NCBI GenBank assembly: GCA_019321725.1
Contig: CM033109.1
Location: 23,715,993 to 23,779,992, forward strand
Length of the DNA stretch: 64,000 nucleotides
Origin: Paulownia fortunei
Taxonomy: Eukaryota; Streptophyta; Magnoliopsida; Lamiales; Paulowniaceae
Direction of reading: 5' to 3'
A program made the position numbers and the translations under genes. This document shows, piece after piece, positions 11,538 to 24,627 of this stretch. Each line of letters starts with the position of its first letter. Positions within the stretch are counted from its first letter, which is position 1. The notes beneath the pieces are model-generated. The model did no database searches. It was given only the letters and a program-made list of their open reading frames with translations, and had not been told where the DNA came from.

Positions 11538-12604
11538 TATCTAGGAGATCCCAGAACCTCGCACAATCATTTATTTTGGAAAAAAATTTCTATTATCTCC
11601 TTAATGATTAAATTGAAATTTTACACTTACCAAAATTCAAAAAATTCTCGAATTGAACTACAATTATGCCAATCTTTGGTTGAATATGCAGTTAATATGG
11701 ATGCTATTAGACATCTTTTTTGGACCTTATGTTTCCCTTAGTTTCACAAATTCATCAAAATATTACAGTTTCTTTTATTATTTTTTTTTCGCTTAACAAG
11801 TTGAATTTACGAAAAACTCAACGCTTATGAACATGCTTTAGCATGAGGTCCTGAAAACTACAAGTATGAGGTATTGGGTTCTAGTTTTCTCCAAATGTGT
11901 GGCAATATGTTTCACTCCATGTTTATGTGAGCGTGGCTACTTCATTATTTATTATAATTAATCAGTTTGATCATTATATTAAAATTTATTATAAATATCC
12001 TGATATAATGATATGATTAATTTCTTCGAAAAATAAAAATAAAAATAAAATTTATGTCTTGATAGGAAAAGTGAAAATGCAAAGCATGAAATGACTAGAT
12101 TTTGATGTTTCCATCAATTATGTCTAAGTTTCTTAGGTGAAAAGCATCCATCAATTATTTGTGTAAATTAATGATCTACTTTGTTAATTTTGTCAAACTA
12201 AGACTTGAGAGCAACGCCATGGATAGTAAGGAGAAGAAAAAGGAAAGAGGGTGAACATCATGACTAGAAGAAGAAAAGGAGAAACCCATAATCTTAATCA
12301 CTATTTTCCACCAAACTTTATTTATGTTCTTAATTAGAAGTTAAACAAATGAAGTGGAAGTTGATATTGTTAATTACTCTTTCTCTCTCTCTCTCAATTC
12401 ATTTGTTTCTAAATACTTTCTTTTTTAAGGTATTATATTAAGACGAAATTAATTCTAGTAAGAACAACGAACTAGTATAATTAAGGTTTTTAGTAATAAT
12501 AATGAGTCATTTCATCGATTGTTCCTTTGTATGTATACATTATAAATATAATTTTATATAGAACGAATATTTATATAATGCAATTAAGAATGTAATAGAA
12601 ACTA

Positions 12605-13780
12605 CTATCCCCATATTCGGTACTAGAGAAGAAGATTGACTCTAGGGCTCCCTTCAATCGCCTATAAATCCGAGAAAGCTGTCTTCACCTCAATCCGGGA
12701 TAGGATTTGGAACAAATTACAGGAAAAACTAGTCTCACAGGCAGGCGAGGAAGTTCTGACTAAGGCCATGATTCAAGCCATACCCGTTTACACTATGGGC
12801 TGTTTCAAGTTGCCAGGGACACTACATATAAAGATTGTAAGGGGAAGGATGCTGGAGGCCTTTGGACATAAACTCCTGTCCAGACAGCTGCCTCTTGAGT
12901 CAGATTTTTAAAGCAAAACACTTCCCTCAATCTACCATCTTTAAGGCAAATCTGGGGTCTAGCCCCTCCTACACATGGAGAAGTATCCTGGGTGGTGCTA
13001 AAGATCTTGTCACTGCTGGCTCTGGATGGAGCATTGGAGCATTTGAATTATTCTATTGCTCTAACCTTTGTGGGTGCAGCTCCAGCTCTTGATATCCACC
13101 CAAATGGAACTTCAGTTGGGAAGCAGGAGTCCCAAATAAATGTTCGCCTGGAGACTTTGCAAAGGAGCAATCCCCATAGCGTTAAATCTGAGAAAAAGAA
13201 ACTGTGCTACAATGGAAGGCTGCCCGCACTGTGTTGATGCACCAAGAGGATATCATTCACCTCTCGAATTTTCTATTATAATTGGTATTCCCTGATGTTA
13301 TTCAATACATGTCAAATATACATTGATAATATCATTTCCGAGTGATAATGTCAAGATGAGGAATGGGTTGGTCAACTCCACGCACTACAAATTCTCACCA
13401 GCTGAATTCGCATACTTCCTCACCATTTGGAGGGCTCTGTGCTGGAACCGCAACAAAAAAGTTGATGGAGAGAAGGAAGTGGTCGCCTTTGCACTGAATT
13501 ATCGTGAAAATTACACTGACAACTCTTTAAAAAGTGCAGGAAGATGCCATCAAAATCAGCTTTGACGGGGAAATTTTCGGCGGCCAAGAGGAGTTTGGTG
13601 TTGGAGTCATTTGCTGGAGAGAATCCGATGGCCACATCCAAGCATTTGAAGCATATCATTATTGAAGGGAACACTGCCATTCTAACTCATTCATCAGCTT
13701 CAATTTTCTGTATATTGAAGCATATCATCCATGCAATATTGAAGGATGAAATTATTCAATTGGAGGCTGAACAATTTCAT
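12605..13780 (+). pseudogene. LINE (L1-type) remnant: RT tail and RNase H-like domain
   Basis: Pieces of a plant non-LTR element in correct order, with stops and frame changes. At 12636-12830 is the RT C-terminal part (LGLPSIAYKSEKAVFTSI, EKLVSQAGEEVLTKAMIQAI, MGCFKLP). At 12930-13060 is the region resembling SSPSYTWRSILGGAKDLV. At 13410-13520 is FLTIWRALCWNRNKKV, typical of the zf-RVT to RNase H linker. At 13550-13650 is an RNase H-like start (KISFDGEIF, FGVGVICWRESDGHI). The endonuclease half and a poly(A) tail are missing. The element is inactive. Confidence 0.8.
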
Positions 13781-15220
13781 AATATATATATATATATATA
13801 TTACAACAAATGGGATCCACTACAAATTTTATATTTTTAAAAATTTAGAAATATGTTTAGATATAATAAGTTTGGTGAAGAGTATTATATCATGCATCTT
13901 CAACTAAGTGAAAAAGAGAGAACATTAAAAATAATGTCAAAACTTTATCATAGTATTTTACATGGTAATACATCTTTGTCAACACAAAACCTAATCCTTT
14001 TTTTTTTCCAATTTTTTTTTTATAATTAACACAAAACCTATTCATTAAGTGGTTGATAATAATTGGAAATCAAGTTTATGCCCTTTATATTTACTCCTTT
14101 GTGAACTAATAAATCAGTAGGCCAATTGCCCCACCTAAACCAAGTGGTCTTTTGCCAAAAGAACAAAAAGGTTAACAACAAAAAAGCTACTCCTTTTACC
14201 TTTTTTCTTTTCCCTTCTTGAATAAATCAGTGTTTGCCTCTTGGATTGGCCACATATAGGCTTCCTTAGTTATTTTCTAGAACTTCTGCATAAATTTGAA
14301 AAAGTAGCAAGGATATATCTACATTGAAAAAAAAAAAATGATAACAAAAAGTGAGCTGCTTGGTGAATAATGAAAGTTGAGTTCAATTTATTTTATTACT
14401 TTTGGAAGAACATCGAAAGAACTTGTGCAACTTAAAATATCATATACAAATTGCTAAGACAACATGATAGAAAATATATTGTGAAATCTATAATACAAGT
14501 TAAATACTGAGAAAAAAATGACAAAAAAGGAAGAAATGATTTTAATTTTTCAATAGTGACAGAAAATGGGATTGAGGGGTTCTCAATTAAATTAGAAAAA
14601 AGAAAGAAAGAAAGAAAGAAAAGATCCCTCATTTCTTGAACCTCTCTCCATTGTGTGGTATCTCATCCTTGACCAAATTAGAAAATAATCTTGTCTACTC
14701 TGGTCACCACATATTCTAAAGGTCCAATCTTTGGAGGGACCAAAATGTAAAAAATCAAAAAGATGATGAAGTGGATTCTTGAGGTCATTGTAGGAATATA
14801 TGAGGTTATTTCCGGAAATCCACATAGCATGTCTGTAATTTACTCTTTCCAACTGCTGAATGCTCATTTTCTTCTCCTCATTCAATTTGATTAAGACCCT
14901 CAAAAAGGTCAAAAGAAAAAGGAATCAGATTACAGAAACAGAGAAATGCAAGTTATTACGTGGAAATAAACAAGTGGAAAACATATAAAAAAAAATCTTG
15001 GCCCGGTACAGTATGATGGTGGCTGCTTTATTTTATTTTATCATTAAAAAAAATAAAAATGTAGCTACTTCATTTTCACATTGTAACTTACTCTACTGTG
15101 TGAATATAATATAAAAATTATTTTATTTATTTTTAGATTATTAAACGCCTACATATATATACAGACATCCAACAATAAAGCACCGTCGTGGCTGAGTTTT
15201 AACAGAGTTGGCATATAGCT
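13781..15220. other. Spacer and GH17 gene upstream region
   Basis: AT-rich, with a short (TA)n at 13782-13801. The part at 14630-14900 is more complex and is open for about 106 codons on the minus strand, but I recognise no family in it. A TATA-like tacatatatatac near 15150 precedes the GH17 start by about 70 bases and is the likely promoter. Confidence 0.4.
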
Positions 15221-17244
15221 ATGGCCACCCTTTTCCGGGTTCTTCTTCTCCTCCTCATCTTTTCAGGTTCTTCTTATACTTTTTCTTATTGTCTTTTTCA
15301 TTTAATTTTCAAGAAAAGATGGGCCTTTTAATTCCCCTTTGTTGGAAGTCTGAGTATATGTGTTTTGCATGTGAAGGGCCGTTCTTTTATTTCTCTTGTC
15401 GATGATTTTTCACATTGAAGATCAGAACAGAAAGAATGAAGAAGTGGGTTCTTGGATTTTGTAGTTATAAAGGAAGTTATTAACTTCTTTTATGTTTGTG
15501 AAGGTGATGCTGTGTTTAAAACGAATTACTTTGTTTTCTTCTTTGTTTGATTTTGGTTGCAGTAAATGGGTGGCAGGGAGTGCATATTTTCAGCACTCAG
15601 AATTTATGGCCTTTTGTTTGTTTATTTAATCTATTAAAAGTATGATTCTTTGTGGAATTCTCTGATATAGGAAGTGATTCGTGTAAACTGGATGTAGTGA
15701 CAGTGATTCTTTGGTATAAAAAAGAAAAAGGAATTCATTTGCTTACCTCCATGATTTTGTTCAGGTTATTGGCGATTGATATTGATGCGACTTATTAATA
15801 TTGAATTCAAATTTGATAGATTTCTGTTTTCTGTTGGTGTTTTTTATTTATTGTTAATAGATTGAGTCTATGTTGATTATTTTAATGAAATGATAAATCT
15901 TTGCCAAATTTTGCCAGAAAATCCTGTAAATTTGACAAGTTCTGTTTAGTTTTTTTTTCCTGTTTTCGAGATACATATACTTATTTGACTCTCTTACCAT
16001 GTTCAGAATCATTTGTTAGCATCCGCAGTGTCGGATTGGGAATTAATTATGGCCAGATTGCCAACAATCTCCCATCACCGTCACGTGTCGCATATCTCCT
16101 TGGATCTCTCAACATAAGTAGAGTTAAACTTTATGATGCGGATCCAAATGTGTTATCCTCGTTCGCCAATACTGATGTTGAATTCGTCATCGGACTAGGG
16201 AACGAGTATCTGCAGAAGATGACTGATCCAATTCAAGCTCAAACTTGGATCCAGCAGTACGTGCGACCTTACATATCTCAAACCAAGATCAAGTGCATCA
16301 CTGTTGGAAATGAGGTCCTCACTGGCAATAATACTCAGTTGATGTCATATCTGCTCCCGGCAATGCAAACTGTGAATGTGGCTCTTGCCAATCTTGGGTT
16401 AAGCAAGCAGATATATGTGACCACAGCTCATTCATTTGGAATCTTAGGCAACTCTTTCCCACCTTCTGCGGGTGCATTCCGACAAGATCTTGTGGAGTAT
16501 ATGCAGAGTATTCTCAATTTCCATTCACAGACTGGCTCGCCGTTCCTTATAAATGCTTATCCTTTTTTTGCTTATAAGGATAATCCACAGCAGGTATCAC
16601 TGAGCTATGTGCTTTTCCAGCCTAATTCTGGTATCACAGACCCAATTACGAATTTGCATTATGATAACATGTTATACGCACAAATTGATGCTGTTTATTC
16701 AGCAATCAAAGCAATGGGCCATACAGATATACAAGTTAAAGTTTCTGAGACAGGTTGGCCATCAAAAGGGGATCCAAATGAGGTAGGAGCTACACCAGAA
16801 AATGCTAGATTATATAATGGTAATTTGCTTAGACGAATAGAGCAAAATCAAGGGACTCCAGCAAAACCATCAGTACCAATTGACATCTTCGTTTTTGCGC
16901 TTTTCAATGAGGATTTAAAGCCTGGTCCAGTGTCTGAGAGGAATTATGGATTGTACTATCCTGATGGTACTCCGGTGTATAATATTGGTTTACAAGGTTA
17001 TCTTCCGCGCATGGATTATTCAGCTTCAAAGAAAAATGTAAGGGGATGTCTAAATTTACCTGAGTTGCTCTGCCTTTCGTACTGCTTATTTATCCTTTTA
17101 CAAACTGGTCAGCTTACAATTAAGACGCTGAGCTGACATGTTTTAATTTATCAAACTAATATTCTTTTTTTTCTTACTTTTCAGGTCATATGTTTCTTAA
17201 ATCTGTTCTTCCTTCCCATAGCTTTATTGATACGTTCTTTATAG
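15221..17244 (+). CDS. GH17 glucan endo-1,3-beta-glucosidase, likely GPI-anchored
   Basis: Hydrolyses beta-1,3-glucan (callose) in the wall or at plasmodesmata. The exons are 15221-15266, 16007-17037 and 17185-17244, joining in frame to 378 residues. Exon 1 encodes a signal peptide (MATLFRVLLLLLIFS). The mature GH17 barrel begins VGLGINYGQIANNLPSPSRV. The expected catalytic acids are Glu118 (proton donor, TVGNEVLTG) and Glu263 (nucleophile, VSETGWPS). The domain ends at GPVSERNYGLYYPDGTPVYN. No X8/CBM43 domain follows. Instead exon 3 gives a hydrophobic tail (VICFLNLFFLPIALLIRSL), as expected of a GPI signal. It closely resembles Arabidopsis glucosidase 14 (At2g27500). If the 147-bp intron 2 is retained, a different hydrophobic tail ends at 17136. 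Confidence 0.93.
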
Positions 17245-20200
17245 CTAGGAGTTTCTCTCATAGGTGGGAAAAACAGGGAAGGGAAGGATGGAGAAAACAG
17301 TGAGTCCTTGAAATTCCTCAAAGTTTTACCCCAGTTCTTTCTGGGAGAAATTTGGGAGGTAAGGAGTTTTACATCTTTCACTTTCTTTTGATTTGTACAC
17401 CCCATGATTTTGCAAATGAAGAGATACCATCAGATTACTTACAAATTCCTTACTTTGTTAGAAGTTTAAATGCTTGTAAATGGACACTAGTGGAAAGTAA
17501 TTTTGTCGAACCCATAGATGATCATAATTTGAGATGCTATTTAGTGAGCATCTAAAGTTTTGAGGATCACATTTGAAGTTCCTTAGAATCAGTTATAGCC
17601 ACCTTTTAAAAATGTTTGAATCAGTTGCCTATTTTGTTTCTGAAAGCTACAAAATTAACTCATGTCTAAAAGGAAAATGGCTGGCATATCGAGAGTAATT
17701 TCTACAGGAAGCTAGGCCTACTTTTACAATATATTGTTTAAAAAACTCAGGGCATCATCAATATATACCTACTGCATGCAGTTCATTATAGATGATGACC
17801 ACAATCGACTGATTAATCACCTAAATTCTAGGATACCTTCTATCATTGTTTAGTGGAGAATGGTAAGGGGTCTCCATCATCCTAATCTCTACTTGCAATA
17901 ATGCATTTGAATATCACTGTGACAGGATTCCTGTCTTCTTCATGACAAAAGTCCATTTCACCATGCATCAAGAAAGAAGCCTCCATCACAGTCCAAAATT
18001 CAGCACTTTTATTTTTCTAATAATCTGCCAAACCTCAAAGGTTATATTTTTTGTCTCTAGTTGTGAGGCCGCCACTTGCGATGACATCCTGTGTCTTTAT
18101 TTCTTTTTCCTTTTTGGCCAAACGGAACATATTGCATCATTTTGAGGCTGAGGAGTCTGGAATATTTTTCTAGTGTCATCTTCACATCTATATCAGACTT
18201 GCACCTATGCTAGTTCTTGAAATGATGTTGGTTCTTCATGCTCCGAAATGCTACTTTTCATTATATTGGCTTATGACCTGTGATTAAAGCTGTAAATCTT
18301 TGAAGTTTCTTGAATTTTGATGTGTTGAATTAAATTTTCTTTGTTTGTGATACTTTACTGGGATTCCAGAAATTTACCTGGTAGTTCTTTTTGAAAAGTT
18401 TTGGTTGCCAATTCTGAAGCTGTAACATCAATATGATGCTAGAACCGGTGGCTGGTGGCCTTTAACATCATGGAGCCCATTTTGTTTCTTTTTTTCCGTG
18501 ATCTTACATCAGAGCTTTAATAGGATAAGATTGGCAGCCAATCCATTTTGCTAAATTCACGATGTGGCTGGGTAGCTACTTACCAAATTTCAACCTTAGG
18601 CAGGATAAGCCAAGTTCATGACCCACCAACCTATTTTAAGGTCTGGTCTATGAAATAGAGCCTACAAATGAAAGTCTGCCATGATGCTTCATTTGAACAT
18701 GGTTTAGCCTATCATCAGTTGATCCGAAGAAAACACCATTCTGTGTGTATCGTGGAAACATTAGGACTAAGGATGCACTAAGCTTTGCCTTGTTTGGAAG
18801 GCCATCACTTTAATTGTTAAATCGTTTTTCAGCAGCCTTTGCATATTAAACAGGATTATGGCATCCTGTGTATGCAACTTTCTGCTTTCTGTACAAGATT
18901 AGACTAAACATCCATATTTGAATATTGTTTTCATGACTGTCTCTAATCTTAACAAGATCAATCTTTTGTGTTTGCAGGTGAAGCTGCCAACCTACTCATC
19001 AATGCTGGTGAAATTTTTCCATACAACCCTCTATAGTAAACAGGAGAATTGTATACTCGGTGATTCAGATACATTTTCATTGAATAGTAAATTCATTCAG
19101 AGAAACTGAAAATAAAGTCTTTGTAGCCAACTGGTGATTCTCACCTGGACAGAAAATCTTATAGAGGTTATATTACAGAATTTGACTACAGTTTATGACT
19201 GAATTTCGATTAGGCACATCAGCACTATGCTCTCTGTTCACTTTTTTAGTCATTGATTCGATCAAATACTCTATATATATTAACCTTGTAAATACAGGAG
19301 ATAATCTTACCTAAACTACCTTTCTTGCTGTATGTGAATGGAATTTCACATGATATTGCAAACTACAACTAGGCATTAATATATTTGTTTCTCTCCTATT
19401 GACATCAATTATTCGTCGATCTCAGCACAATATTTTGACTCAAAAATTCTTTGGCTGCGGCTGAATGTGGGGGAGACCAGACATGGGAAGTAGCGATGTC
19501 CCGAACGTTTCATCCTCTTCACACAGTCTGGTTTTTTTGTTTTATGCTGACAGATCTTGCTTAGTAGGAAAATTCTTTTTTTTGAACACGCAATCTTTCT
19601 ACTTTCTTTTTATTTAATAAAATGCAAGTAAGTTCGCATCATCAAAGTTGATTTGTTTCATGGGGGCCATAAACATCTGTTCACATCTCCTTTCGGACAA
19701 GACAACAAATAAATAAGGATGCAGCAAAGTTCAAAATGTCTAAACTTAGGCTCTTCGCCAGCAATTTTTTAAACTAGTTTTTTCTTCCCTATTAGAATTT
19801 CTTTACTAAGATATATTTAGTTTGCATGGGTACCCTACTTTATATTCCATTTTTATTCATTTTAGATGATCTTCATTTTCGTGTATTCTTAGTGGAATAT
19901 CATCATCATTGATGAATAGACTCTGTATGTGATGCCCACGTAATAAATAATGATGATATTTCAAAACTGACGAGTTTTTAACTTATAACTAATTAAGAAA
20001 GATTCCCTCTTGTCTTTTCTTCCTTGCCCGATCCAGCCCTTTTGATTTCTTAGGTGAAAAACAAATGATGACACAAATGAACAAGTGATCTATGAAAATA
20101 AGATTTCCCATAAAAAAAATAGAAAAAGAATATCTATGAAAAGAAGAAATAACTCCAAATATAAAGTAGATGGCCCTATTACCGGCGCACAAGGGCTCGG

Positions 20201-20959
20201 AGGGTGGGGGTGCTGATTCCAACACGTCACCATACAATATTTATGAAGTGTGCTGAAACAGATTACTGCGTTCAACTACTCCATTTATGTATAGGAAACA
20301 ATGGACAATTGCCATTTGCGATAGGACCTTGAAATTGAATCAGACAGGCTGTTTTCTTGCTGATATCTGGAACAGGGGTGTCCTACAAGCAGATGTGTCA
20401 CACCAGGCTCAAATTACGAAAAGCATCACGCAAGTACATTAATTTTTTATTTTTAATTCAAGTATTTATGTTTGGTGTGATTAATTGGAGGATAAATAGT
20501 CTTCCCTTAATTCGACCATTGAAAAAATGATTATTCTTTATACAAATAACAGGAATACAGGATTGTGTAATAAATAAGCCATGCTTCCTCTTTCGCCACG
20601 GTTGGCTGCTTTGGCACCTGTCCAAGCCCCATCTTTTACTCAGAAAACTCGGATTTTAACTACTACGTAGTCTACAAATAAGAACAAAAGATACAAATAA
20701 GCACAGTTTTCTACACCACATGAAATATAGCTTTTCAGTGTTTTTTGTTGATCCATAACACAACATCGATATACAGTTCTTCCTCTATTCCCCATAGAGG
20801 GTCATGGATCGGAGGACACTGATGACTGCTGGTGCCGAACCATGAAACAAACATTACGATAACACAAAGCATGCTCTTTTTCATTCTTTACATGTACAAT
20901 GTTTATCCTCCAACCATGCAAAACCAAATCCAGCTTGGTGGAACTATATAGTTGAGATT
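17245..20959. other. Spacer between the convergent GH17 and CML48-like genes
   Basis: 3.7 kb without a confident gene. The first part may be GH17 3' UTR. A strong acceptor (tttgtgtttgcag) ends at 18977 and opens a frame that stops at 19109. It could be an alternative last exon spliced from the 17037 donor, which would replace the GPI tail with a hydrophilic one. I looked here for a dephospho-CoA kinase, which lies at this position in Arabidopsis, and saw none. Confidence 0.4.
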
Positions 20960-23900
20960 TCACTCAGAAACAAGGAAAGGAATGATCATGGACATGAATG
21001 TGTCATAAGATAGTGTCGCTGACCCTGTGTAACGTGGATCCTTCTCCTTGAATTTTTCTGTCAAACCCTGAAAATGCATTGAAATACAGAGTAATGTTGA
21101 TTAAAGAAGGAATCCTGATGAATATGTAAAAATCTACCAGTAAATCATTCGTCAAATACAAAATAAGATAGCATTGAATCCCACACACACACCCTCCCCC
21201 CTCAAAAAGAAAAAAGAAAAAAAACCTCCTTTTTCTTTTTTGGCTGCTGTTTCTTTGTTTTGCTTAGTTATGTATTTTCTTATTTATCTACTCTGCGAGA
21301 ATTTTCTTCTTTTTGGTGTTTTTTCGAGTCTCCTCCACTAGAAAATTGCATAACTATGCTCTAATGAGAAAGACACAACTTCAATTGAGCCACAGCAGAA
21401 AATACAGAAAATAATTAGAATTGTTGCTGACCTTTACAATCATCCCACACCTGAATCAAAAAAGAAGACCGTTAAAGGTGCAGCTGGGGAAAAAACCGAA
21501 AGCAATCGCATCTTATAATTATAAGAACAGGAGCTTACTCGACAAAACTGTCAAAACTCAGCTCTACCCTACGTCCACTGCCATCATCATATCTGGAAAT
21601 CAAAACTTGCAGAACAGAAGGTGGTAATGCATATCCAAGACTATATAGGGCATCCCTCAACTCCACAGAATCAATTTTCCCACTCCGGTCTCTATCAAAT
21701 CTTTCAAAAATGGCCTAAAATAGTGGAAAAGTCAATACAATTGAATCACATCACCCAGTCCCCCCACCTCGATGGGGGCTTACCAGCAAAATTTTGTCCC
21801 ATCAAATTGAACATCGTTGACTGAAAAGACTTAACAATTACATATACACTGTAAACCGCTAAAGACATCATTAAAAGAGAGTAAACAAATCTCAGATTCA
21901 AATGCTTGTGTGCATGTAGTATTCAACTATAGCAATATCATAGACAAAACTATGCTCAGATGTTGAGAGATCATACATTTGATCATTCTTCTTTTTTTTT
22001 TTCTCATCTATTCTCCTAGATACTTTCTAATAAATAATTCATCAAAATTTGTAAAAATGAGTCTCAGCCAAGATGCCTCTTGCTGTCTGAATACCACTAT
22101 TCTAAAAATTCCTTGAGCAAACAATGAAGGATGTACTATGCACCAGTTTGTACAGTTATTCCAGTTCTACTCACACATACTTTTTCTCAAGCCAGATTCT
22201 TAGAAAATAGAGGATATCAGACTTGACTCAGAAACCACTTACAAAAAGCATTTTTATTATTCTTATTTATTTCTTCAAACTCTAGTTTAAGTGTAAATAG
22301 AATGGAATCATATCCAACCCAACGCTACACCCAGCAGACAGAAGTTTCCTGTCCTTAGCTCTAAGTCGAAGATGAGCTCATCAAGTTGAATCTTTAAGCC
22401 AGATATACTTAGCCATTAAGAACTTCAGCCCATAATCTCCACAGAGTTCAATCAGAAAAACTATTGGGCATACTACTGGAACTTCTTCACCTTACAATTC
22501 TCTCCAATTATGTAAAGGGCATGTTACTTCTGATATAGAAAGAAACAACTTCATCACATCATGCGCACAACTTTTTCCAAATTTCTATTGCAATTGTATT
22601 TCTTCATTTCATCCTAGATCCAAGCAGCTATAATCAGTGAGAAATCTGTAGTCAAATTTCAGCAGTGCTTAGATTTTGTTCAACTTTTTTCTTTTTTCTT
22701 TTCCCTGTATACTCTTTGTTCCTATTTCTTTTTAACCATGTATTAGATGCTTCCTGACTTACCAGTCCCATACCCTTGTAATTTTCACTTTCATTCTTCA
22801 CATTTACCTCCCTCTTCTATTTTGTATGTATTTAGACAATCCATTTCATTCTTTCCTATCTTCCTATCATTTCCAGTTGCTAGATGCCACCTACGGGTCA
22901 GCTTGTAATTAAGGTGCAACACCATCATTTTTTCAAAACTTTTTACCCTTCAAAAATAGCACATCGATCAATTTCTAAAAAATTGAAAAAACTACTAAAT
23001 CATCCAAAAAATCCCATAAAGCATATTTAGTCCATACAAAACATTCAATCAGTGGAAACCTAAATGACAAATTTGAGCACAGATATAGAAGCTGGTGCAC
23101 TAGAGCCACCATAATATACACTTTTGAGGATGAGATCTTCTCCAGAATGTCTATACAAGATATCAAATTAGAAATGGATATAATATATTAGATTTTCAAG
23201 GATAATGGATCAAACACAGGTGCCATCATCATTATAAACCTTGTTGTTTAATTTAGAAATGCCTATATATGTTTTTTATATGAAGTTGTATACATCAACC
23301 TTGTAAATGTATGTAACATGTTTGCTTGACATCATTGGGTTGTGCATAGCATACCACAAACATAACATATCTTAAGGAAACTGGTTTCAGTAGATGCTAA
23401 AGATACTGTTTTTCTGTTCACGGTTGTAAAGAATTAAAAGCAAAAATAGAACATAAACAAAAGATTACTTTCTTCACTCACCCGCCACTGGCCAAGGCAA
23501 CTCCATACCTCCGCAAATTCTTTTGGTCCTACATGTTTTACCAAGAACCAAAAAATGATGAAAAAATTAATATCACTGGATCAAGACAAACTAGACAATG
23601 ATAACACAAGCTTCATAGCATCATCCAGAAACTAACAGCCAACGCACAACGGAAAAAATAAGAAAGGAAAAAAGAGCCAAGATTGTAATGAAAATTGCAG
23701 CAATAACTGAAACGAAAATGCACTCAAATCCACGGGCGTTTTCACACCAGACTTCTCATTTAGGCTATTATAATTAACCGACAATAATACTTTCGCTTAC
23801 TCCTTGAAAACACAAAAAAATAAGATCGAAAAGAACCACCTTTTGCCTTCCGAGAAGAAAAAGAACAGTGACAACAAAAAAGGACTGAACCCCCAAATCC

Positions 23901-24627
23901 ACTCCCCACAACAACCCAAAAAGTAAAGGAAAAAGCTATGAAAAAAAATACTTTAAATTTCACTGGGAAGAAAAAAAGCAAAACCAGTCTACTTCTTCGG
24001 AATGATGAGTAAACCAATTCGATGATAGTACGCCAATTTAATGAAGCAAAAGTTTACTTTATAAGCTCAGAGAAGGAACACAAAAGAGAAGCAACTTTGC
24101 CACCTTTATGATAAAGAAAAATCCATGAAACGGAAAGTGAAGATTTGAAGATAAACTTAAGAAATTACAGTAAAAGAACTTACCAATTCTAGAAGAAGAT
24201 TCGTTGGAATTCCTGAAGAGAAAGACAAGCAAACGCAAAGTCCTGCGGCTGAACTTTTGGTAATTCCAAGCCAGTGCTTCTTGGAGCTCCTTTTCTTCAA
24301 TGTACCCGTTTTGGTTCCTGTCCACCATCTGGAAACTCCTGATCACATCCGGGTGTGTGCCCGGTGGAAACGAACTGTACACGTTCTGCTGCTGCGGCTG
24401 ATGATGGTACGGGTAGTATCCGTGCCCTTGAGGCGGCGGAATCGTACCCGACCCAAACGAGCTGCTGCTGCTGCTGCTCTGGGTGTGGGTGATTGGGGCA
24501 TAGAGTAAGGAGGGTTGGCTGGAGGTGGAGGGGGTTGGTATGGGTAGGAGACCCGTGTCTGGTCTGGGTCGGGTGCGGGTGGGGCTGATGGGGAGTATGG
24601 TTGGGTGCCGCCTGTGTAAGAAACCAT
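20960..24627 (-). CDS. CML48: Penta-EF-hand calcium-binding protein, CML48-like; frame broken in exon 1
   Basis: A plant relative of ALG-2/PDCD6. Exons on the minus strand are 24184-24627, 23482-23528, 21539-21714, 21432-21450 (19 bp) and 20960-21067. The N-terminus is Pro/Tyr-rich (MVSYTGGTQPYSPSAPPAP). The EF-hand body starts at FPPGTHPDVIRSFQMVDR. Canonical loops are DRNQNGYIEEKE and DRDRSGKIDSVE; the later blocks SLGYALPPSVLQVLISRYDD, CGMIVKGLTEKF and SMIIPFLVSE match the family end. The ATG at 24627 and the EF-hands are in different frames: the total is 794 nt, two over a multiple of three. Translation from this ATG would stop at 24343 after 94 residues. The break is near the (AGC)6 poly-Ser tract at 24461-24478. 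Removing 24479-24552 as a 74-nt GT-AG intron would also restore the frame. It may be an error, an indel allele or a real intron. Confidence 0.85.

Larger units (their letters stand above)
8731..12604. other. Gene-free spacer between FD3 and the LINE remnant
   Basis: This is AT-rich DNA with no supported coding region on either strand. The FD3 3' UTR probably ends near 8990. Two structured items inside are listed separately: the G/C-tract inverted repeat at 9951-10059 and the hairpin at 11428-11537. Short AT and TC microsatellites occur at about 10300-10318 and 12378-12396. Confidence 0.5.

Noticed and set aside
14592..14912. 106-codon open frame on the minus strand upstream of the GH17 gene
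   Set aside because: It ends in a T-run product, matches no family I know and lies where the promoter should be. Kept only as a remark.
17245..20959. Possible dephospho-CoA kinase gene, expected from Arabidopsis order
   Set aside because: No frame here shows a P-loop (GxxxxGKS/T) or kinase-like exons.
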